Shown here in pieces: positions 12,901-25,436 of a stretch of DNA of 64,000 nucleotides. Source of the DNA: Aphis gossypii (lineage: Eukaryota; Arthropoda; Insecta; Hemiptera; Aphididae); NCBI RefSeq assembly GCF_020184175.1, contig NC_065531.1, positions 66,790,806-66,854,805 of the forward strand, given 5' to 3'. A program made the position numbers and the translations under genes. Under the pieces are notes generated by a model. It made no database searches. It was not told the DNA's origin and worked only from the letters and a program-made list of their open reading frames with translations. Each line of letters starts with the position of its first letter. The stretch's first letter is position 1.

Positions 12901-15900
12901 AACAATAAAGTTAACTGCTGCTGAACTGATGTTGTTTGTAAATCATGTATAAGCATGTCTAAAATATCCAGAAAATCGTAAATAAGTTTTGCCCGTGAAA
13001 CTAAGATTAAAAAGCATCTCACAAAAGCGTTTAATAACTGTTGAAGTTCAAAAGTAGGACGTTAAAAGCTGATACGTCAACTTTTTGTTGTAATTTATAT
13101 TGGCCAACTTCACGTATATAAGTCAGGTAGGTACCTGACCAAATTACACAAATTAGTACATTATTCATGTATTTTTTTTTAAATAGCAATTTAAAAAAAC
13201 TCACAGTCTCATAAATAATAATACCAATGTATGGTGTTTTGTATAATATATTACCAGATGTTAATCAATAATTCACTAATTAATTTTTTTTCATTAATTA
13301 ATTTTTTTAAATTAAAACTTGATGGTATTAAAAATCTAAAAAAAATACTAAAATTGAAGCTAATAATTTCTTACAAATATTATTTTTCATATTGACATCA
13401 TAATAATATCTATGAAATGCATCTTATATTATATTGTGTACGTTGTTTATAAGATTAAAGTGGTGACATACTGACATTATATAATAATATTATGTAGCTC
13501 ACATTGTGTTTATGTGTATAATGTATAATGTTACAATACAGATGACACTAGAAAAATAATATGAATAAGATATACTTTATGACGTTCTCCGGTGTCCTTT
13601 CCATCTTTTGGGGACGCAATCCACAAGTGTCACGTGGATTTTTATTTTTAGCTAGGCACTCGTATTATATCTAGTCTAAGTAAAATATGAATCTAACGAA
13701 AGGTGTGAATAATATTAGTAATAAATAGTCATTATGGTGTTAGTTGAATGGCGTTAATGGTAAAACGCATATAATATTATTATAATTAGAATGAAGGAAT
13801 AATAATACGTCAAATTACATTTTTATCGATTTTTTTTTCAGTGTGGGATTATAATAAATTGAACGCAAAGGTAAACATAGGTATCACGAGAGTTTAAATT
13901 ATGAAATATTCTTTGTTTATTTTTCCAAAAACACCAAAATAATCAAAACATTTGTTTGATTTATTATATCATTTAAAATCTGCCTTAAAATAACAGTTAT
14001 TATTTGTATATTATTTTCAATTTAAATATTTAGTTATTTAACCGCTATTTAATATAATATGCAACTTTAAAAATATTCTATTAGAATCTTCGTTAAAAAA
14101 AAAAAAAAACATAAAAATGACGATTTTTTAATATCGATTTTGATGTATTTTGATTTATGGACATTAATATTGATTTTCTACTCACGTAGCTCTATATAAA
14201 AACAATTAGGTTTAAAAATAATATTGATTCCTGGTAAAAGTGAAAAAATATTTCAAACCTATGTAAATTCTTACTGTACTAATATAATACTAAAATAGTA
14301 TTTATAGCTACATATACAGAACATATACAGAACTGTACTTATAATACCTATTCTGTAAAATTTATCATCGCTATTAAATAAAATAAATATACAATGCTAT
14401 CCATCATAGACTAGATGATAACATTTAGACAAAAAATGGAAAATACTTGAAAAGTTTCTAAGATATATTGACAAATGGTTTCCTATTTTACGCATATTTC
14501 TGCTCCAAAAGTTTTTCTCGTGGAATATGTACAGTATAATATATACGAAAATGGTTTTTATTCTTCAAGCAAAAACTTTACTTATGACTTTATGTCTTTA
14601 TGTATATGGAAATAAAAATACTACTATAGTATTTTAGCTATACTTTATTGGGACTAATCTTGCAATACAAAATTCCAAGTTAAATCTTGGCCAAATCCGT
14701 GGCCTTAAGAACTTAACACGGAGAATGGAAATGTTCTCATGTCATATAATATAAATATATATACATACATTTAAGTTGATCGTAATCTGTCGATAAAATC
14801 AAAAACCCCAACTTTTTGGAATCGATTATTTGCGTTGAAGATGTACACAAATCGTTCAAAAAATTATTTTTACCAGTCAATCACATCAATTTTGATTTGT
14901 ATAAAATATTTATATATTTGCAGAGACTTGTGATTGAAGTATTTACTAAAAGCCGAATAGGATGATCAACCAACCGTTAAAAGCAGAACAAATGTATAAT
15001 AAGTATAAGAGGCTAAAGTTTCGGATTGTCCAGGGAAAGGATATACATTTTTTTTTACATAAGTAAAACGCTAAGAAATAGCAAAGTAAGCTATTTTTTT
15101 TTTTTGGTCAAATAAAGAATCGAGATTTGAAATGTTGTGAATTATACTTCGATTTCAGTCCTATTCTTTGACATATTATGTATTTAATTTTTATTGTTTT
15201 TTCTGCTATTATAAAATATATAGTGTATATAAATATATAATAAGTATATTATAAAACCATATTGTAGTGCATTACAAGAGATTTTTAGAAACACATCGAA
15301 AACATAATATTTTTTACAATACAGCAACGTAATTTTGTTGTATTTATTTATCTTATAAAGGCTTGCTATATATACTCATATAAGCACTTATCGACCAAGT
15401 ATTAAATTGAACAGCTACACCATAAATGGTTGACTGAAAGCGAACAGATCAAATTGTTCATCCACGTATTTCTAAAAGCTTTTACGCGACCTTTACTGCG
15501 GCGCGGTAATAGGGGTTTTTCTTTCTCTGATTTCGCGGTAGGTATAGATAGTAATTTTACATCACGTTATCGCATGTATAGCGGAGAAACGCAAACGTCT
15601 GGTTATTTGTTTAAAACGTTGATTGAATAGTGAGAAATGTGTATTGTCTTACAGGAGTATATTTTTTTGCCATTCAAATATATTTCTGTCAACACTTTTT
15701 CAGATAAAAGATGACGTACTCATAGTATTTATCATTTTTAAAGATTGGACGTCAAGTCTGGAAGAGGTAATTTCCGAATTTCTCTCTAGCTTTTCAGAAT
15801 CATTGGTTTTTTGATACGATATGTTGTTACTTTAAAAATCTCTATTCTGTGATAAAGTTACTGAAGCGAGTAGAATTTTTATTGACTTATTCCCCATATT

Positions 15901-17845
15901 GATATTCTTAAACAGCCCTATTATTTTCCTATTAGTATTTTTCCTAAATATTATAGTTAAAAAAAAAATATTCATCAATAAAAAGGTAAGTACGCAAAAC
16001 ATTATATGAGCTAGTTATCGTAAGAAGTACAAGTAATTATATTATATTGCAATAATATTGCGTAACACGCGCTGTGATAGACATCGGAAATTCGTTATTT
16101 TCTTTCTGGTTAAATTTTGAATTTTCATTTTAGGATAAGTTTTGTAAATATTATTTATAATTTACTTTGATACTTTTGGAAATTTTTAAGATCTAGGTAG
16201 AGTAGAAATCTAATCGATGTTTTATTATAATGAGCTAAAAAATGTTATGTATGACATTCTTCGCTCACATTGTCAGTCTTATGTGATCTTAACAGAATTG
16301 ATGGTTATTGGTTCCTAGTTTCTGATAATAATAAAACAAGATCAGTTTTTTTCTTTTATATTTTCTGTAGTCACATAAAGAATATAAAACATATGTTTTA
16401 GTACCTATTTATATCTACTTTTGGAATTTAATTTTTTTTTCTATACCATCAATTTTTTAATCGTTGATTATTTTTTAATGAATATATCGCTATATTATTA
16501 TTTTATGAGGTAGTTCATTACTACTACATATAGACATATAGTTTCGTAAAAGAGTATTATTCGAGAAATAATATATAGGATTCGGGTAAAGGGATTGTTT
16601 AGAAAAGATAATTTCGGGCAATATTTCATTCAGCAAAAAAGCTATTAGGGAATTTTAACTTGGGATAAATACCAGTAACCACGTTTTGTACAGCAGGAAG
16701 TTGAAAAATATGTTCTTAAGATAGGATTACTGATAAATCCATGTTCAATGGTAGTTCGTTATTTTTTACTGACATACGACTGATGTGACACAATGCCATT
16801 TCCTTAGATTTTTGATTTATTTCTTTTTTTAGCATCACTAGTATATTATTGTATATTTTATGTCTTGTCACATGACAATAATATGGTGAATAGTATTATT
16901 TTACGTGTTTATTTTCTGTTATTTTTATTGACGTTTTTGTCTATTGAAAAATTTATTTTTAAAATCAAATTATTAGAACACAATTATGGATTGCGTTGTT
17001 GAATTTTAATCTAACAAATAATATACTAAATATAATAGAGGAATGTATATGTTAGAATAGTATGTCACAGATCTTTATTAATATGTATGTATCATGTCAA
17101 TGTGTAAATTCACTATGTTCTATGTATATACAATAAACATTTATCAAAGAATAAAGTAACAGTATTTTTGTATCCATAATATAGTCCTGCAATATTAAAT
17201 CATTTTATTAAATACGATTTAAGCATCTTAAAATATTAGCATTCATATTGAACCTAAAAACTACTTAAATAACTAAATGATAAAGCTAATTAAAATTAAT
17301 AAAATGTGTATTTTATAATTAAATCAAATTTAAATTTAGACTTTATCGCAATGTTGCTTGGAAAACTGTATGATATAATTTCAATTTTATATCTACGATA
17401 TGCCAATCTTTTAACGTTTGTTAGGCTTTGTTTAATATTTTTAAATATAATATGCAAATTACAGTAACTATAGAGTAAACAAACAATAGACATTATCTAT
17501 ATACATATATAGGAGACCAACCCTATTAACTCATCAACGATCAGACCAAATCACTGGGTCTAGAGACTTGAAATTTTGTACAGAAGTTCTTTAAGCAATA
17601 AGAAAGGATTTTTCAAAATTCAACCTCTGGGGGGTTTTTAAAAGTTTGTATAAATCTTATATAGCTATATATATATATAGTAGTTATAGTAACTATAGTA
17701 ACAATATAATGGCACGTGTTTATAATGTATTTAGAATTGAGACCTAAACATATTAAATCTAAAAACTTTATTAATCACAGATATTTATCCATTTTAATTT
17801 TATAATTCGTATAAATTGATTGAGTAATAAGTATTCACAGTTTCG

Positions 17846-17848
<3 letters not shown>

Positions 17849-17880
<32 letters not shown>
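17849..17880. repeat. (AT)n microsatellite
   Basis: About 30 bp of AT dinucleotides, 70 bp left of the 400-bp element copy 1. Confidence 0.9.
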
Positions 17881-17881
<1 letters not shown>

Positions 17882-17950
17882 CATTTTCAAAAAATCAATT
17901 TTAAAAACTTTATTTGAATAATATTGGCTATTCTTGATTAAAATTTTTTT

Positions 17951-18352
17951 TTAAGCTATTGCATAGCTTTTATCGCAGGCGTGGTGACTGAAAATATATT
18001 TTTCGTAACGAAAAAGCGTGACCGTTACCCGTTAATTGTTACCATGGTTACCGAAAATAAAATAATAATAATAATAATCGTTATCATTTATTTATTATTT
18101 TAGTTTAATATTATCACTGTTATCTACCAACAAAACAAATGCATTTTGTCAAATCTTGAGATATGCGGTGTTGCAGTTTCAGCGACGATATACAGTATAA
18201 TAATAAAAATAATATAATAATATAATAATATTATATTATATTATTATTATTATTTTTTTTTTATTAAATTTTATTAACTTCTTATTTCGTGTTAATATGT
18301 AATACTGCAATAGCTTTATCGCGGCAGTCCCCGAGTGCCACTTGACTTTTTT
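17951..18352 (+). mobile_element. 400-bp interspersed element, copy 1
   Basis: The element begins TTAAGCTATTGCATAGC and ends GTGCCACTTGACTTTT. It matches the copy at 37589-37989 almost base for base in the opposite orientation. It lies between poly-T tracts, so its target duplication cannot be resolved. The internal sequence holds a run of ATA/TAA trinucleotides and a central AT-palindrome. It has no coding frame. The very low divergence between two copies 19.6 kb apart implies recent spread, or a recent duplication or gene conversion. Confidence 0.75.
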
Positions 18353-18732
18353 TTTAATTTTTTTCCTCGATATAACACAAGTATAGGACATTAATTAAAT
18401 ATTATAAAAAGTATTTAAACGCATGATCCAAATTCGCATAATTGAACATATTAGAGAAAAATAAATATAAATATATTATAAACAAGTAGTATTCGTTCAT
18501 TTTCATTAAAACTAGACATTTTAAAATATACCAATATTGCGTAAACCGCTATACTCGTACTCGTAGAAATAAAACCGTTTTCCAATGTATATTTTATATT
18601 ATGCATCAATAATACTGTATTACCACTGCTAAAACTATAGAAACAACATTTAAAACTAAGAGAAAACTTGCCACAAACATAGTTCATCCGGAACATTACT
18701 TTCAAAACAGAGACTTTCATCAAACAGTAATG

Positions 18733-18745
18733 CACATACACACAT

Positions 18746-18779
<34 letters not shown>

Positions 18780-18800
18780 TTACATTATATATATATATGT
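18733..18800. repeat. Compound (CA)n(TA)n microsatellite
   Basis: CA dinucleotides pass into TA dinucleotides, then a second short TA tract follows. Confidence 0.9.
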
Positions 18801-19016
18801 ACTGCAGTAAATTTTGTGATTACGTTTCACTCGAATAATTAATCCATTATCATATTATTGTGTCGATTTAAAACTTTGCTACCATATTATGATTTAAATT
18901 ATTTAATATAAAGAATAATAACTATTAATTATTATACATATCGTATAGGCCTTTACGTATATTTCACAAAAAACTAGAGAAGTCGTTGCTACATATTCTA
19001 AAAACAATATGTTGTT

Positions 19017-19039
19017 TGTGTGTGTGTGTGTGTGTGTGT
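19017..19039. repeat. (TG)n microsatellite
   Basis: Eleven to twelve TG units. Confidence 0.9.
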
Positions 19040-19662
19040 AAAGTTCTTAATCACACTTATAATTGTGAAATATAGTGCATATAATCAAATACAATTCTCA
19101 ATGATGTGCACTTTGGAGTCAAATTTTCAAATGTTGCGGCAATGCCGTGAATTCAGATTTAACTAGTATGCATATGTATCTACCTACTCATATTATTAGG
19201 TAAGAAACAATAAACAACAGTGCTGATACATAAAATAATGTTTATCGTTAGATTTTTATAAATATAATTTAGAATAGTCAAACGCTAATATTAAAATGCT
19301 ACAAGCTGTAACTTATAATTTCAAAATGTTCATGTATGCATTATATTATACACGTGTGCATAACAATTATAACGATTTTCGCGCAGTCTTTGCGCAAAAC
19401 ATAGCGAAGACGACGACAATGATGGTGCGACGGATATTACAATATTTTCATATAATATTATATGCTAAATGCAAACCGCGGGAAGCCGCAATATGTATAC
19501 TACGTATTACATTGTGTATGCGTATCAAAGTTATACGTGCCTCCCCTCGTCCAATACTTACCAGCTGTGCTCTAGGGATTTCGGTGACTCGGAAAGATTT
19601 AATAACAATATACTGAGAATCAGATCGAAAGGTAAAATGAAAATGGCGAAAAATGCAATATA

Positions 19663-20395
19663 CAAGGTGATTCACCGAGCATGCTCATTCACTTTTTCTT
19701 TTTCGATAATGCAGTTATTCAAAATCTGAATTTTGAAGATTTCCAATACACTCACTTAAAGCCCGTAATATTTTCATACTTCTATTGTTTTTAGTATCTG
19801 ATATTTAAGGTGTGTTCTGTGAAGATACAAACTTTTGTTTTTAAAATAACAACCTTCTTTTTTTTCTATAAATTATATAGCGGATCATTTTTCTAAAAAT
19901 GTTGTCATATAAAATTATAAATTTTAACGAGTAGTTTTGAATTATTTAATTTTATAATTTAAATAGGATAGTTGGTTTATGATTGTTTGACAATTTTAAT
20001 AATTAACATTAATTTATCAATATTTATAATTTATAAAATGGTTTAAGTATAATAAATAAATACTAGATACGATATTCTATCATTTTATATTTTTATAAGA
20101 TAATTTTTAATGAATTTTATTCTTAGTGTAAATATTTTAATAATTGAACTATTCTTTAAAGTTTTGAATTAAGTATACCTGAGTTCTTAAAAAAATATAT
20201 CCAATAAATAATATACAGTAAAAATAAAGGTGGCAAAAACAGTATAGTTTATTTCAGGATACTTTGTAAGTAGTACAAAAAATCTCAATGATTTAAAAGT
20301 ATGGCCTTTAAGTATATTTTAGTAAATCAGGATTTCAATAAATGTACTGTTAAATAAAAACTGAGAGGTGAGCATAAACTTGGTGAATTACGGTG
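19663..20395. mobile_element. TA-flanked inverted-repeat element (Tc1/mariner-like MITE), full length
   Basis: The left end reads CAAGGTGATTCACCGAGC and the right end, on the minus strand, reads CACCGTAATTCACCAAG. Similarity continues inward for about 130-150 bp, for example TGCTCA, a T-rich tract and ACTTAAAGSCC on both arms. Both outer ends are bordered by TA (19661-19662, 20396-20397), the expected target duplication of Tc1/mariner-type elements. At about 733 bp with no transposase frame it is non-autonomous. Solo ends of the same family occur at 24588, 30610 and 58830. The superfamily is inferred from the TA target only. Confidence 0.6.
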
Positions 20396-20598
20396 TATAT
20401 AATATTTTTCATTATCATTTAAAATCATTAAAATTATGTTTATCTAATTATCATTAAAATGACAAAGCGGCAGCAGTCATGGCTTTTTGGATGACTGAGA
20501 TCTGAACGACGCGAAAGAGAAGAATTATCGTATAGGTACCCTGAAACAGAACGGGTATGCTATACACTATATATTGCAGATAATGCTGACGGCTCGGA

Positions 20599-20612
20599 GT
20601 ACCTGCAGGTAC
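20599..20612. promoter_or_regulatory. 14-bp palindrome GTACCTGCAGGTAC in a GC-richer patch
   Basis: A perfect palindrome within 20460-20760, a patch less AT-rich than its surroundings and about 1.4 kb upstream of the first recognised coding exon. It contains CACCTG/CAGGTG-like half sites. A regulatory role is only a guess. Confidence 0.2.
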
Positions 20613-22037
20613 CCAGTATTATACATAATATGACTCGGCGTGTACAGCGCAAAGTTAATTATTTATCCCCTGTATCAACCTACATAAAATTATCGTATAC
20701 ACCTGTACACGGTTAAAGAGAATCCGTATAATCAGAGGACACGTGGGTATACCTAAAATACCTATATATGAGCATTAACTCGACTATAATTATTACAACG
20801 ATGATGAGAATTGCTGAAACTCGTTCGAGTACATTAGTCAAAGCTCCGGTCAGAACGGTACAGCTAAATACTGCGTACCTATATATATTTATTATTATTA
20901 TAATGAGATAACATAAATTACGAGTAAGGCTTATAATATTCTGCCTACCCGCTATTATGTGTAGTATTTGACAATAATGCTGTACTCGAGTTGCATGTAT
21001 TTTTAATTAATAATAATATGCATCGTGTAGAATAATATATTCCTTGTATAAATCGCCGAAGTTAATACTGGAGCAGTAAAAATTGATACAGATATTTTTG
21101 ATTATAATATTATGTTTATAAATTGTCTACGATTGTAATAATAAGTATACTAGTGAATACTGCTTCATCATTTTGGAACAAGCAACGCATGCTACAATCT
21201 ATTGATAACGTCAGCAAACCGATAATATTTAATATTTATTAATCTATAATCTATTTTAATCCCCTGTTCTCTCTTCGGTGAAATTTCGTGTTTTAGAAAC
21301 ACTGTCTGTCACCAGATCGGTTCATCTGTCACATTTCATATATTTTTATATGCAACTTTTTTATACAGAACAAAACTTAATGTTAATTTTTTCAGTTAAT
21401 TTATTTTACTTTCAAATTATTTTTAATTATTTTCTATATATTATAAATTATAATAAACGTTTTATAAGTTTTTAAACTAAAATAACTGAAATTTAAGGGA
21501 AAATATTACTGATTTAGCTAATACATAATATGTATACCAAAATATTTAAAAATAATTTTTATATCTTAATATTACAGTCTACCTACCAGATTATTAATGT
21601 TTCATAGAAGGTTGATAACCAGACTATACAAAACATTTTTTATAACGAAATATATTTAAGGAATTTAGCCAATTATTCTTAGCAATAATAAAAATTACAG
21701 TATTAATAATTTTAAATATGAAAACTAACCTATATAAAAAATGTTATATTCACTCATAATATTATTTTGTATACTACCCAACTAGGATTTTAATATTAGT
21801 TGTGTATTTTAAATAACAATTTAACGTTAAAAATTCATTAAAATACTTATTATTATTTTTAATTTCAACGCTAATCATAAGTTTTACATAGGCATTATAC
21901 ATAACTCTACAACATGTATTTCTTAATGTACAAGTTGCAAAATTTAAATTAAACACTACATCATATAATTTTCGCTCAACAAAATCATCGATAGTATTTC
22001 GGATGTGACATATACTATACAACTGAATTTTTTACAG

Positions 22038-22239
22038 GAGGAGGAACGGTGGTGATGATTGGTGCACCTAACCTTCGAAATCCTGGATCTAACGGGACCT
22101 TGACCAATGGCAGTAGAGCGTTTCAATGCCACCCAGAAGGAGAATCCGAGGCAACCATAACACTCACACTTGTCGGTTTGGGCATAGTAGCAAATACGGT
22201 GCTTATGGCTCTCATAATATTCAACAAACATTTGAGAAG
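22038..22239 (+). CDS. Atypical class A GPCR, coding exon 1 (N-terminus and TM1)
   Basis: Acceptor ttttttacag ends at 22037 and donor AAG|gtaata begins at 22240. The likely start is the ATG at 22055, which has G at -3. The frame stays open upstream to the acceptor, so an upstream coding exon is possible, but 5' UTR spliced at 22038 is the simpler reading. Residues 1-33 are a short extracellular tail with two N-glycosylation sequons (N13-G-T, N18-G-S) and C25. TM1 spans about residues 34-57, and the GIVANTVL segment places N47 at the class A N1.50 position. The exon ends in loop 1 (NKHLRR) in phase 2, and the split AGG codon is completed by the first base of the exon at 45160. Third codon positions are fairly AT-rich, unlike exon 3. 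Orthology was not recognised. An identically placed phase-2 exon inside the next intron was not found. Confidence 0.85.
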
Positions 22240-23645
22240 GTAATAATCAATTATTCAAACTGTAGACATAGATAAAATAACAGGATTAAAGTACGTTTTT
22301 CCACTAAAATAAAATATTTACACCATATTGATTCGCTTGAAATATAAAGTAAATAGGTACAATCTCACGTATATTAAATTTAATTCACTTATTGTTGCTC
22401 ATACTTCCCTAAGGATGAGTCTGATTATTATGTACACAAGTTAAATGCAAACATAATAATAATATATGCTGCATATTATATAAATTTAATGCACGGTTTA
22501 CACGCGTCACGATAAATTTCAAAAAGGATTTTTGGCAAGCTCTCAGATATTCTGGCAGAGCATCGCGGTAGTGGCTGTCGACATCAACCGTATTATTATT
22601 CGGTATGGAGTTAAATCACGAAAACGCGCATGGTCTGACTATATACTATATACCATAATATTATGTAATATATTGTATACATAAATTATTTACTTATGTT
22701 ATGAATTATGGTATATATATATTATATACTGAACAACGTAATAATGAGATTTTTGGAGAATGTATGTCAACTTTTAACACCCCTGTAACAATGGTTCAAG
22801 ATGGTTGTTATACGAAGACACCCAAATACAGCGTGAATCCCCACCATATTATAATAAGATAGGATTAAGATAGATTATGAATTTTTGTTTCTTAAATGTA
22901 AACGATGGAATATTTCAGGCGAATGGGAGAGTAATTAAATCAATAGACAAACTTGGTACTTTAAATGATTTGTATTTAATTGTGTGGTGGCTGCGGCGAG
23001 GAAAGCGCAGACACACGCCTGCGCCCGATAAGAAGAAACAAAAATATTAAATACCTTTAATTTTTGATTACCGATGTTTTCATAATGGATATCGGTTTGA
23101 AGTTTAATCAGCGTTACTTACCTAGAATAGTCACAAACTACATAATATTTCAACGTATAGGTATTACATGTACCATTTACCATATTACATATATTATTCA
23201 TAGCTGTTAACGTAGGTATTACTACGGTATTATAACCTACGTAAATACGCTTCTACGAAAGTGTTTATGCTTTATTGCTTTACGTGAGGTTGGTTAAAAA
23301 TATATGTTTATTAGATTAAAACTGATGGTTTCGTACATCGTGGTATAATTAACCATACTATGGTTAAGTAATACCTGATAGTTGAAAAGGTATATTGAAA
23401 CTACATTTTCGATAGACCTTACAGCATATCATACAGGTATTATAATCATCTGTTCCTTAGGTACATTAATTTAAATTATAATATTATTATGCATATCATT
23501 TATTATTCATTAATATATATATATATATATATATTGTTGTTTCTTGATTATTACATATTCCATAAAAGCGACCCCGCAAAGATCCCCATTCGTTCATAAT
23601 CAACCACCCACGTCGCTGATACTGTATACATATTATAGTTGTGTG

Positions 23646-23659
23646 CACGTGTGCACGTG
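23646..23659. promoter_or_regulatory. Two adjacent CACGTG E-boxes
   Basis: CACGTG occurs at 23646-23651 and 23654-23659, two bases apart. Further single copies lie at 20740 and 24030. CACGTG is the core site of bHLH factors such as MYC/MAX and CLOCK/CYCLE. Whether it acts here is unknown. Confidence 0.25.
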
Positions 23660-24587
23660 GTAGGTAGGTATATTAGAATATTATAATATGTATACATCTA
23701 GTAGAGCTATTGCATATTCCAAAGGATTCCTACGAGTGTGCATATTATATTAATATCGGACTCGCAAACAGTGTATTTTAAATCCTGCAGTAGAATAGTA
23801 GCTAATCGATATTAACACTTACCTTTTTCGGTGATACGTAACTCTCTTACGAAATTTAAATGTTTCAAAAAAACTTTAAATTATCATAAAAATAATTTCA
23901 GTAATAAATTGTATGATAATGTTTCACAATAATGTCCGACAATAGCATATTTATTAAATGAGACGTCGTATTAAAAAATCGATCAGTTTTAACCAACTAA
24001 ATGTGTACGTATATATTATAAGACCGAGACACGTGCATAATAAATATATGAAAACGGTACTTATATAATATATAGAAAATGTATTACTTATATAGTTAAG
24101 TGTAGTAGTGCACAAACGTCTTCTCGTTTAAGACTATAATACACCGTAATCGCCGGCGACAAAAAGCTCAGTCGCGCCGTCAAATGCACTCGACCATCAG
24201 TCGCAACACATGTGGAGAAACTTATAATAATATATTATTAATATCATACCTTTGCGGTTATGGTGCTCAGTAATATTATTACGTCTGCCCCGCCCGAATT
24301 CGCGTCGTATAAGTATGCACGACCGATATAATATTAGGTATGTACAATACGTGTACCTTTACTATATATATATATATATATAAATGTAATATATTACCAT
24401 TGTGGTATATTATATGAATATACGCACATAGGTATACACTACACATCTACGCAGTGCGATGGTCTTGACACCACGTTCGGTTAATATTTATAACACATTA
24501 TATCATAATAATTAATAACGTAAGTATAATGAAATTAAAACGATACCGTGGTCGTGAATACCTATATTATATTTAATTATTATTATA

Positions 24588-24740
24588 CAGGATGATTCAT
24601 CAAATTCGCTCACCTATTCACCTTCTTTTTTTCTTTCAATAACGCAGTTATTAAAAATCTGATTTCGGAATTTCTAAATATATACTTAAAGATCAAGGAT
24701 TTATTAATCCTTGAAATTTTTTCTGCTACTTAAAAAATGT
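24588..24740 (+). repeat. Left-end fragment of the TA-flanked element family
   Basis: After TA, the sequence CAGGATGATTCATCAAATTC, then GCTCACCTATTCACC, a T-rich tract, AACGCAGTTATTAAAAATCTGA and a later ACTTAAAG correspond in order to the left arm at 19663. No matching right end is seen within the next kilobase, so this is a truncated or solo copy. Confidence 0.5.
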
Positions 24741-25263
24741 TCTGTAAGTATAGTAGGAATAAATATATGTAGGAATAAATGAAATCGCTAAGAAATCATA
24801 TTAACTTTATTTGTTCTTAAAAAACTGAGTTGCTGCGTAACGGCAGAACTGATAGTTATGTACTACTTTTTACAAAGATGTATAATCCTGTGTGGCACAT
24901 GACGACGTGTTGTAGGTTTACAGCATACATGTAAATACAAAAAAAAAACCCTAATTTCCTAATTTTTATTTTTATTTTGTTTTATAACTATGATAATGTT
25001 AAAGAGAGATATCATATTTTGGCATATGTAATTATTACATATATAATAAGTGTTTCGTGTTTTCCAGCAAACAACTATTGGTTGAATAAGTATTTTATTT
25101 TGAGATTATTTTCAATCATCGATTCTCATTCTTCTCAATTATTAACTTCTAATTTAATCTTAGCCACCATTTTTTCGTGTTAAATTGTAATATTATGTTT
25201 GGGCGAGTATATTTTGTTCATAATATTATTTCATTAATTTAATTGTAAACAATTTATTATAAT

Positions 25264-25436
25264 AGTTGTAGGGTGCTCTTCATCTCGCTCGTTTCGTTCA
25301 CCAACTGTCTGAAGGGTGTTAAGATACCCTCGGCCACATTGATCACCTTAGAGGCGTTGCACCATAATCCAAGAGTCACACCATTTACTTCTTTAAATTT
25401 AATATCTGTTATTAAATAGGTATCTACACATTAAGT
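25264..25436 (-). pseudogene. Coding-like 57-codon fragment, possibly hAT-type transposase debris
   Basis: The minus-strand frame runs from a stop near 25437 to TAA at 25266-25264 without an ATG near its beginning. Its core (positions 25270-25390) is far less AT-rich than the flanks and its third codon positions favour G/C. The translated core contains VINVAEGILTPFRQLVNETS, which reminds me of the A-x-x-L-x-P-F-x-x-A/V-T-x-x-x-S segment of hAT/BED transposases. That resemblance is from memory and weak. The plus strand here also has a GC3-rich open frame, so the strand is not certain. Most likely a broken piece of a mobile element inside receptor intron 1. Confidence 0.35.

Larger units (their letters stand above)
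1..22037. other. Upstream flank without a proven gene
   Basis: This 22-kb stretch is AT-rich and holds no open frame with coding-like composition and a plausible start. The longest frame (4699-5103) has no ATG near its beginning. It could contain untranslated first exons of the receptor gene, because the first recognised coding exon begins at a splice acceptor; strong donor-like sites exist at 2611, 4809, 9946 and 15986. Repeats listed separately sit at 1781-1845, 1889-2140, 7135-7175, 17951-18352, 18733-18800 and 19663-20395. Elsewhere in it I see nothing beyond AT-rich sequence and homopolymer runs. Confidence 0.6.

Noticed and set aside
15430..15630. 66-codon frame in a slightly GC-richer patch
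   Set aside because: No recognisable domain, no ATG start, and frames of this length are expected by chance many times in this window. Possibly transposon debris.
17510..17650. Block that resembles sequence I associate with common aphid repeats (CTGGGTCTAGAGACTTG)
   Set aside because: Only one copy is in the window and the resemblance is from memory, so it cannot be supported as a repeat here.
19562..19612. 51-bp phase 0-0 exon candidate on the minus strand with cag acceptor and CTG|gtaagt donor
   Set aside because: Splice motifs of this quality occur several times by chance in the window (also near 15986, 23116, 23823, 27792), and no partner exons were found.
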